DNA of 49,973 nucleotides from Alphaproteobacteria bacterium (GTDB lineage Bacteria; Pseudomonadota; Alphaproteobacteria; Ferrovibrionales; Ferrovibrionaceae): positions 1 through 49,973 of the forward strand of contig CANJGB010000026.1 in assembly GCA_947473805.1 (NCBI GenBank), written 5' to 3'. This document shows, one piece after another, positions 45,087 through 49,973 of this stretch (its first letter is position 1; every line of letters starts with the position of its first letter). The translations under genes were made by a program, and so were the position numbers. The notes under the pieces are model-generated. The model worked only from the letters and a program-made list of their open reading frames with translations, was not told the DNA's origin and did no database searches.

Positions 45087-45428
45087 TTAGCGCGCCGGCG
45101 TCGTCTTTCCGGTCGGCGGCGCGTTGTAAATGACCACTTCGTCCGGCCGCATCAGGCCCAGCGAACCGCGTGCCAGCTCATCCAGCATGTCGGCGTCCAG
45201 CCCTTCGGTGCGCAGCAGCGCCACCTTCTGCTCCATGCGCCGGCGCTCGGCCGTGGTGTCGGCCAGGATCGCCTTGCTCTCGGCAATGGCCTGGTTCAGG
45301 CGGGTATAGGCGTTGAGGCCGCGCTCGCCTTCCATGGCGTGATAGCCGAAATAGCCGATCGCCCCCGTGCACAGCACCGGAATGATGGCTGGCAACGCGC
45401 GGCGGCGGATTTCGTGCATCAAGCTCAT
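45087..45428 (-). CDS. ftsB: FtsB/DivIC-family septum formation initiator
   Basis: This 113-aa bitopic membrane protein has one membrane segment at about residues 12-29 (ALPAIIPVLCTGAIGYFGYHA). A coiled coil (LNQAIAESKAILADTTAERRRMEQKVALLR) and the family-typical ELARGSLGLMRPDEVVIY follow. It belongs to the FtsB-FtsL-FtsQ division complex. Its place upstream of the pdh cluster is common in alphaproteobacteria. It ends in its own terminator. Confidence 0.9.
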   Translation of the reverse strand: MSLMHEIRRRALPAIIPVLCTGAIGYFGYHAMEGERGLNAYTRLNQAIAESKAILADTTAERRRMEQKVALLRTEGLDADMLDELARGSLGLMRPDEVVIYNAPPTGKTTPAR

Positions 45429-45602
45429 GTGGGAATCGAATCATTTCCCCGAGTCGGCGTCAAGCCCTCAATACCTGATTTGGCGGCTGAATCAGTTATT
45501 TATAACAAAATATACTCTAGGCATGATGTCGCAGCTCTGAATACAGCACCGCCCGGCAGATCGCGGTTGCCGCAGCTTCTATATTTTGATATTTCTGGAA
45601 TC

Positions 45603-45971
45603 ATGGAATCAAAGATCGCCATCGCCGCCCTGGGCGCCCTCGCCCACGACACAAGGCTGGGCCTGTACCGCCTGCTGGTCCAGGCGGGGCCCGAGGGCAT
45701 GGCCGCCGGCACGCTGGCCGAGACGCTGGGCGTCCCGCCCTCGTCGCTGTCGTTCCACCTCAACGACCTGATGCATGCCGGGCTGATCGAGCAGCGCCGC
45801 GCCGGCCGCCACCTGTTCTATGCGGCGGACTTCGCGCGCATGAACGCGCTGGTCGGTTTCCTGACCGAGAATTGCTGCGGCGGGCGTCCCGACCTGTGCC
45901 CGCCCACCGTCTGCGCTCCGGCGAAAGGAACGAAAAATGGCAAAGCGCTTTCACGTGAATCTGTCGGTTGA
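45603..45971 (+). CDS. arsR: ArsR-family arsenic-responsive repressor
   Basis: This 122-aa winged-helix repressor carries LAETLGVPPSSLSFHLNDLMHAGLIEQRRAGRHLFYA as its recognition helix and wing. C91, C92 and C99 (ENCCGGRPDLC) lie near the C-terminus. From memory, the Acidithiobacillus ferrooxidans ArsR uses a similarly placed C95-C96-C102 set to bind As(III). It should release the arsenic operon when trivalent arsenicals bind. The ATG at 45603 follows a CTGGAA. Its 3' end overlaps arsI by 35 bases. Confidence 0.92.
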   Translation: MESKIAIAALGALAHDTRLGLYRLLVQAGPEGMAAGTLAETLGVPPSSLSFHLNDLMHAGLIEQRRAGRHLFYAADFARMNALVGFLTENCCGGRPDLCPPTVCAPAKGTKNGKALSRESVG

Positions 45972-46401
45972 GAAAATCGACGCCTCAATTGCGTTCTACT
46001 CCAATCTGTTCGGCACGCCGCCGGCGGTGGTGAAGCCGGACTACGCCAAGTGGATGCTGGACGATCCGCGGGTCAACTTCGCGATATCGACGCGGGGCGG
46101 CAAACCGGGCGTCGATCACCTCGGCATCCAGGTCGATGACGCCGATGAGCTGAATGACCTCGCGGCGCGTCTGCACGCGGCGGGCGAAGCGACGCTGGAG
46201 CAGGTTGGCACCACCTGCTGCTATGCGAAATCGGACAAGAACTGGGTCCACGACCCCCAGGGGCTCGCGTGGGAAACCTTCCGCACACTGGGCAGCGCCA
46301 CCACCTATGGCGATCCCGAGGCGGCCCCGACCGGCACTGCCTGCTGCACCCCGGCCGCAAAGGCCGCGCCGTCTGCTTCTTCTTCCTGCTGCGCAGCCTG
46401 A
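45937..46401 (+). CDS. arsI: ArsI-type C-As lyase (glyoxalase/VOC fold)
   Basis: This 154-aa vicinal-oxygen-chelate protein demethylates trivalent methylarsenicals to As(III) using Fe(II) and oxygen. The metal ligands of ArsI are matched by H6 (KRFHVNLSV), H61 (GVDHLGIQV) and E113 (LAWETFRTL), and the paired substrate cysteines by C94-C95 (TTCCYAKSDKNWVHDP). The C-terminus adds two more Cys-Cys pairs (TACCTP; SSCCAA), seemingly an extra arsenic-binding tail. CadI-like cadmium-induced proteins share the fold; the operon favours ArsI. Confidence 0.85.
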   Translation: MAKRFHVNLSVEKIDASIAFYSNLFGTPPAVVKPDYAKWMLDDPRVNFAISTRGGKPGVDHLGIQVDDADELNDLAARLHAAGEATLEQVGTTCCYAKSDKNWVHDPQGLAWETFRTLGSATTYGDPEAAPTGTACCTPAAKAAPSASSSCCAA

Positions 46402-46408
46402 GGCCGAC

Positions 46409-46924
46409 ATGACCCAACCCCTCAACGTCCTGTTTCTCTGCACCGGCAATTCCGCCCGCTCGATCCTGGCCGAGGCGATCCTGAACTTTCGCGGCCAGGG
46501 AAAATTCCGCGCCTTCAGCGCCGGCAGCCACCCGAAGGGCGAGGTGCATCCCATGGCGCTCGACCTCATCCGCGCGATGAAGATGCCCACCGAGGGCCTC
46601 GGCTCGAAGTCGTGGGACGAGTTCGCCAGGCCCGGCGCGCCGCAAATGCACTTCATCATCACCGTCTGCGACAACGCCAAGGGCGAGGTCTGCCCGATCT
46701 GGCCCGGCATGCCGATGACCGCCCACTGGGGCGTGCCCGACCCCGCCGCCGCCGAGGGCAATGCCGCCGAGCGCGCCCTCGCCTTCCGCGACGCCTTCGC
46801 GATGCTGGCGCGGCGCATCGACCTGTTCACCAGCCTGCCGTTCGAGACGCTGTCGAAAATGGCGCTGCAGAAGCGGGTCGACCGCATCGGCACGCTGGAC
46901 GTCGACAGCACCGACGCCGCCTAG
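46409..46924 (+). CDS. arsC: Arsenate reductase, thioredoxin-linked type
   Basis: This 171-aa low-molecular-weight phosphatase-fold enzyme reduces arsenate to arsenite. It has the P-loop CTGNSARS near the start (nucleophile cysteine at residue 11). A second cysteine pair lies in TVCDNAKGEVCPIWPG, and the general acid lies in GVPDPAAA. It lies 7 bases after arsI. The C-terminus has a longer tail (ALQKRVDRIGTLDVD) than minimal family members. Confidence 0.93.
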   Translation: MTQPLNVLFLCTGNSARSILAEAILNFRGQGKFRAFSAGSHPKGEVHPMALDLIRAMKMPTEGLGSKSWDEFARPGAPQMHFIITVCDNAKGEVCPIWPGMPMTAHWGVPDPAAAEGNAAERALAFRDAFAMLARRIDLFTSLPFETLSKMALQKRVDRIGTLDVDSTDAA

Positions 46925-46933
46925 GCGCTCCAC

Positions 46934-47602
46934 GTGGACAATCTGCGCCGACGTGTCGCGGCCGAGGCGCTGGGCACCGCGCTGCTGCTGGTGGCCGTCG
47001 TCGGCTCGGGCATCATGGCCGAGCGGCTGAGCGGTGGAAACGTGGCCTTGGCCCTGCTGGCCAATGCCATCGCCACCGGCGCGGCGCTGTATGCGCTGAT
47101 CACCCTGTTCGTCCCGCTGTCGGGCGCGCAGTTCAACCCCGTCGTCACGCTGGTCCTGGCGGTGCAGGGCGCCGAACGGCGCGGCGCCATCGTGCCGCTG
47201 ATCGCGGCGCAAGTGGTGGGCGCCATTGCCGGCGTCGCCGTGGCGCACCTGATGTTCGACCTGCCGCTGCTGCAGGCCGGCCTCAAGGCGCGCACAGGAC
47301 TCGGCCAGTGGGCCGGCGAGTTCGTCGCCACGTTCGGCCTGGTCATGGTGGTGGAACTGGGCCGGCGGCAGACGCCCGCCGCCCTGCCCGCCCTCGTCGC
47401 CGCCTATATCACCGGCGCGTACTGGTTCACCTCGTCCACGTCGTTCGCCAACCCGGCAGTCACCATCGCCCGCAGCCTGACGCAAAGCTTCGCCGGCATC
47501 GCCCCCGCCGACGCGCCCGCCTTCATCGCGGCGCAGCTCCTCGGGGCCTTCGCCGCCATGCTGGTCTGCCGCTGGCTGGTGCGTGCGAAGGACCCTGTTT
47601 GA
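46934..47602 (+). CDS. aqpS: Aquaglyceroporin, probable arsenite channel AqpS
   Basis: This 222-aa MIP-family channel starts at a GTG (46934). It has six membrane segments and two half-helix loops: the first reads FNPVVT (NPV instead of NPA), the second ANPAVT. In Sinorhizobium meliloti the ars operon contains AqpS, which lets As(III) leave the cell down its gradient after ArsC reduction. The position between arsC and the transporter supports that role here. The altered first NPA motif may change selectivity. Confidence 0.88.
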   Translation: MDNLRRRVAAEALGTALLLVAVVGSGIMAERLSGGNVALALLANAIATGAALYALITLFVPLSGAQFNPVVTLVLAVQGAERRGAIVPLIAAQVVGAIAGVAVAHLMFDLPLLQAGLKARTGLGQWAGEFVATFGLVMVVELGRRQTPAALPALVAAYITGAYWFTSSTSFANPAVTIARSLTQSFAGIAPADAPAFIAAQLLGAFAAMLVCRWLVRAKDPV

Positions 47603-48807
47603 GTGCAGTCACCGAACATGTCGAGGCACCCGGCGGCTGGGCCGGTGTCGCCGGAATCGCCGTGGCCCAGGTCGTGTCCTGGGGCAGCATCTATTACACC
47701 TTCTCGCTGTTCGTCGGCCCGATGGAACAGGACCTGGGCTGGAGCCGCGCGACGCTGAACGGCGCGCTGTCCCTCGGCCTGTTCGCGGCCGGCGTCGCCG
47801 CCCTGCCCGTCGGCGCCCATATCGACCGCCACGGCGGCCGCGCGCTGATGTCGCTCGGCTCGCTCGCCGCGGCGCTGCTGTTCGCCGCCTGGTCCGGCGT
47901 GGACTCCGTCATCGCCTTCTACCTGCTGTGGCTCGGCCTCGGCATTACCATGGCGGCCACGTTGTACGAGCCCGCCTTCGCCGTGCTGACGCGGAAATTC
48001 CCGCGCAGCTTCCGCACCCGCATCGCGGTCGTGACTCTCGCCGGCGGTTTCGCCAGCACGGTGTTCATCCCGCTGGGCCAGGGACTGATCGAGACATTGG
48101 GCTGGCGCGACGCGCTGATGGCGCTGGGCCTCATCAACCTCGCCCTCGGCCTGCCGCTGCATTTTCTGGCGTTGCGCGAGCCGCCGCGCCACGCCGGGCG
48201 CACCGCCGCGAAAACATCGACCGGTGCGCTGCGCCGCGCGCTGCACCGCCCCGCCTTCTGGGGCCTGGCGCTCGCCTATGTGATCTACTCGGCGGCCTTC
48301 TCGGCGGTGACGTTCCACCTCGTCCTGCTGCTGTCGGAGCGTGAGCTCGCCATGGCGACGGTGGTCGGCATCTTCGCCCTTGTCGGCCCGGCCCAGGTCG
48401 GCGGCCGGATCGCGCTGATGGCCTTGGGGCGCCGGCTGACCACGTCGCTCGCCGGCCGCATCGTCTTCGTGCTGTTCCCGCTGTCGATCCTGCCGCTGCT
48501 CGCGCACGGCCCGCTGTGGAGCCTGGTCGCCTTCGCGCTGCTGTACGGCGCCGCCAATGGCGTGATGACCATCGTGCGCGGCGCCATCCTGCCCGACCTG
48601 TTCGGCCATGCCGGCTATGGCGCGATCAGCGGCGCCATCACCATGCCCTCGATGATCGCCAAGGCGGCCGCCCCGCTCGGCGCCGCGCTGCTGTGGCAGG
48701 CCGGCGGCTACGATGCGGTGTTGTGGACGGTGTTCGCCGGCGGCGTGATCGCGGCGGCGGGCTTCTGGTTCGCCGTCTCGCGCCCGGTGGCGGGCAGCGC
48801 CGGCTAG
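47599..48807 (+). CDS. Major facilitator transporter of the arsenic operon
   Basis: This 402-aa MFS protein has about twelve membrane segments (AVAQVVSWGSIYYTFSLFVGP at the start; GAHIDRHGGRALMSLG in the first cytoplasmic loop). The TTG at 47599 overlaps the aqpS stop (TTGA) and has AAGGA six bases upstream, which supports it. It shares the operon with arsR, arsI, arsC and aqpS, so it should export an arsenical or a related organic anion. The usual partner genes of ArsJ are absent, so the substrate is unknown. Confidence 0.82.
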   Translation: MSAVTEHVEAPGGWAGVAGIAVAQVVSWGSIYYTFSLFVGPMEQDLGWSRATLNGALSLGLFAAGVAALPVGAHIDRHGGRALMSLGSLAAALLFAAWSGVDSVIAFYLLWLGLGITMAATLYEPAFAVLTRKFPRSFRTRIAVVTLAGGFASTVFIPLGQGLIETLGWRDALMALGLINLALGLPLHFLALREPPRHAGRTAAKTSTGALRRALHRPAFWGLALAYVIYSAAFSAVTFHLVLLLSERELAMATVVGIFALVGPAQVGGRIALMALGRRLTTSLAGRIVFVLFPLSILPLLAHGPLWSLVAFALLYGAANGVMTIVRGAILPDLFGHAGYGAISGAITMPSMIAKAAAPLGAALLWQAGGYDAVLWTVFAGGVIAAAGFWFAVSRPVAGSAG

Positions 48808-49007
48808 ACCTCGGCGGGACGCAACGGCTCAAGCTCGGCCAGGGCCAGGCGCAGCGCCGCCTCGGCCGCGCGCCGCGCGTCCTCGCGCCGGACGGCGTCG
48901 TCCACCGGCAGCACGTCCAGCGCGCGGGCATATTGCGCGCGCGCCGCATCGATCCGGCTGAACAGCTGCTGCCGCGCGGTCGACATGTTGTCCTGCGATC
49001 CGTCCAT
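48804..49007 (-). CDS. Small helical protein, 67 aa
   Basis: The start at 49005-49007 (MDGSQDNMST) is preceded by a strong AGGAGGT. The product is alanine-, arginine- and glutamate-rich and helical (RQQLFSRIDAARAQYARALD; EDARRAAEAALRLALAELEPL), with no signal or membrane segment. Its stop overlaps the convergent transporter gene by 4 bases. Family not recognised; the ribosome site is the best evidence that it is real. Confidence 0.55.
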   Translation of the reverse strand: MDGSQDNMSTARQQLFSRIDAARAQYARALDVLPVDDAVRREDARRAAEAALRLALAELEPLRPAEV

Positions 49008-49310
49008 GGATTACCTCCTGCCGTGGCGCGCCGCCGGGCCAGGCCTCTCCCCAAGCCTTGAACATCGGATGCCGTCGTCCGCGGCCGGTTGCCCCGGCGC
49101 TCGTCGGACCTCGAAACCTGGCGCTGACCCTAGCCGGGGCGCACCCGCCGCACTGTGCCGGCGGTCACACTTCCGCGTGGCAGCGCGCCGGCCACACAAC
49201 CGGGCGCCTCGCCTTGCGTCAAATCAGCCGCAGCGATGGTCAAACGGGCGCAGCGCGCTATGTGAACAGAAGCCGCGACTGTACGGCTCAATTTGCGCCA
49301 GGAGGGCCGC
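49008..49310. other. Intergenic region between two divergent small genes
   Basis: These 303 bases separate the minus-strand gene at 48804 and the plus-strand gene at 49311, so promoters for both should lie here. I see no convincing -35/-10 pair, tRNA, repeat or terminator. Apart from the ribosome sites at both ends (AGGAGGT near 49010 on the minus strand, AGGAGG at 49300-49305 on the plus strand) nothing stands out. Confidence 0.6.
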
Positions 49311-49484
49311 GTGGCTTTATTCAAGGGTTGGAACGGTCTGATGGCGCTGTCGGCGCTGGTATTCCTGGTGGTCGCCGGCGCGGCCATCGCGGCGACGCAC
49401 CAGGTCTGGGGGCCCGGCCAAGGCCTGATGCTTGGCTGCGCGGCGATCTGCCTGATCGCCAGCTGGGTCGACAGCCGGTCGTAA
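49311..49484 (+). CDS. Small two-helix membrane protein, 57 aa
   Basis: The GTG at 49311 has AGGAGG (49300-49305) at an ideal distance, which decides the start over an in-frame ATG at 49293. The product has two hydrophobic segments, LMALSALVFLVVAGAAIAA and GLMLGCAAICLIASW, joined by a short loop (THQVWGPGQ). It is probably an inner-membrane protein of unknown role. Confidence 0.6.
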   Translation: MALFKGWNGLMALSALVFLVVAGAAIAATHQVWGPGQGLMLGCAAICLIASWVDSRS

Positions 49485-49534
49485 TCCGCCGGCCCTGATT
49501 GATGGGCCGCGCAGCGAGCGAACACACCTCGGAG

Positions 49535-49828
49535 CCGCCGTCATGGTGGCTAGGACCGGCGCGTGCGTTCCTGACCGATCTCAGCGAGCGGCTGGCCAAT
49601 CGTATCCAGCTAACGACGGACGGCCATGGCGTGTACCTGGAGGCAGCCGATCATGTATTCGACGGGCAGATCGTCTACGCCATGCTAATCAAGATTTACG
49701 GCCCCACGCCCAAGGGTGCAGAAGGCAAATACAGCCCTTCAGACTGCATCGGTAGGCGGGTTAAGGAAATCTCGGGCAACCCGAACCCAAAGCACGTCAA
49801 CACGTCGTTCGTAGAGCGTCAGAACCTT
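49535..49828 (+). pseudogene. Fragment of an IS1-family-like transposase
   Basis: The reading frame holds FLTDLSERLANRIQLTTDGH, then YAMLIKIYGPTPKGAEGKYS, CIGRRVKEISGNPNPKHVN and ends TSFVERQNL. This matches the middle of the IS1-family-like DDE transposases common in alphaproteobacteria, with the catalytic aspartate in TTDGH. The N-terminal third is missing and the frame breaks after VERQNL, exactly where a second insertion element begins. It is a remnant, not a working gene. Confidence 0.8.
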
Positions 49829-49973
49829 AGAGCCGTTCCGGAAAGTTGTTGAGTCGGAGGAATCAGTTGTGATTCGCTTACGGGCATCCGAATCGGATGT
49901 GGGAGATGCCCGATGTGGACGCCCGAACACCGCCGCGCAGCTGACCGGCGCGGCCTGCGTTACCCGAGCGACC
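49829..49973 (+). mobile_element. Left end of an IS5-family-like element (runs off the right edge)
   Basis: Homology to the IS1-like transposase stops at 49828 and a new sequence starts about 49829-49831 (GAGCCGTTCCGGAAAGTTG), the likely terminal inverted repeat. It is followed 84 bases in by a transposase start. The right end lies beyond the window, so the inverted repeat and target duplication cannot be checked here. Confidence 0.65.
49913..49973 (+). CDS. IS5-family-like transposase, N-terminus only
   Basis: The ATG at 49913 opens MWTPEHRRAADRRGLRYPSD, which I recognise as the usual start of a common IS5-family transposase (a small DUF4096-type head before the DDE domain). Only 20 codons are in the window. 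GGGAGATG-type sequence precedes the start. Confidence 0.7.
   Translation, partial: MWTPEHRRAADRRGLRYPSD

Noticed and set aside
45429-45602. ArsR operator in the ftsB/arsR gap
   Set aside because: AT-rich stretches (TATATTTTGATATTT) are suggestive, but no clear inverted repeat could be defined.

Overview
The window is GC-rich, densely coding chromosomal DNA from an alphaproteobacterium. The gene set points there: a fused bifunctional ispDF, a pyruvate dehydrogenase cluster whose E1-beta carries its own lipoyl domain, the dusB-ntrB-ntrC-ntrY-ntrX nitrogen cluster, a COQ10-type START protein next to lipA, and RpoH with its RpoH box. Family content looks closest to Rhodospirillales-like lineages, but I cannot place the genus.

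Left part (1-9.5 kb): the 5' end of tuf with tRNA-Gly and tRNA-Tyr upstream on the minus strand behind a good promoter; rlmB; an unrecognised 394-codon gene; a small helical protein gene; tRNA-Thr; a cupin gene. Then comes a minus-strand sulfur operon, tusA-soeA-soeB-soeC, encoding a sulfur carrier protein and a cytoplasmic membrane-bound molybdoenzyme of the SoeABC (sulfite:quinone oxidoreductase) type, with ccdA diverging from tusA.

Middle (9.7-21 kb): a translationally linked operon for a BMP-family ABC importer contains, between permease and ATPase genes, a cysteine hydrolase whose catalytic residues match biuret hydrolase. It is followed by rpoH (minus), a MarR regulator with a cysteine-rich tail, an orphan histidine kinase, a MoxR ATPase/VWA pair and 3-hydroxybutyrate dehydrogenase with a clear terminator.

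21-35.5 kb: a 1324-residue RTX calcium-binding protein with a Calx-beta domain (no type I secretion genes nearby, a perfect CRP-like palindrome upstream), then ntrX, ntrY, ntrC, ntrB and dusB (minus), and diverging from them ispDF-lysE-pgpA-cinA (plus).

35.5-45.4 kb (all minus): a stand-alone molybdopterin oxidoreductase, a charged coiled-coil protein, then coq10, lipA, lpdA, pdhC, pdhB and pdhA, i.e. pyruvate dehydrogenase with its lipoate supply, and ftsB. A perfect 28-bp AT-rich palindrome overlaps a consensus -10 box in front of pdhA and is the most striking regulatory signal seen. Two intergenic palindromic repeat elements lie in this part.

Right edge (45.6-50 kb): an arsenic operon arsR-arsI-arsC-aqpS-MFS, two small genes, and a nested insertion-sequence remnant: an IS1-family-like transposase fragment interrupted by the left end of an IS5-family-like element that runs off the window. 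No CRISPR array, rRNA or phage was seen. No wholly new system can be proven from this sequence; the best leads are the pdhA palindrome, the importer/biuret-hydrolase operon, the tusA-soeABC unit, the arsenic operon and the MarR protein with a cysteine tail.
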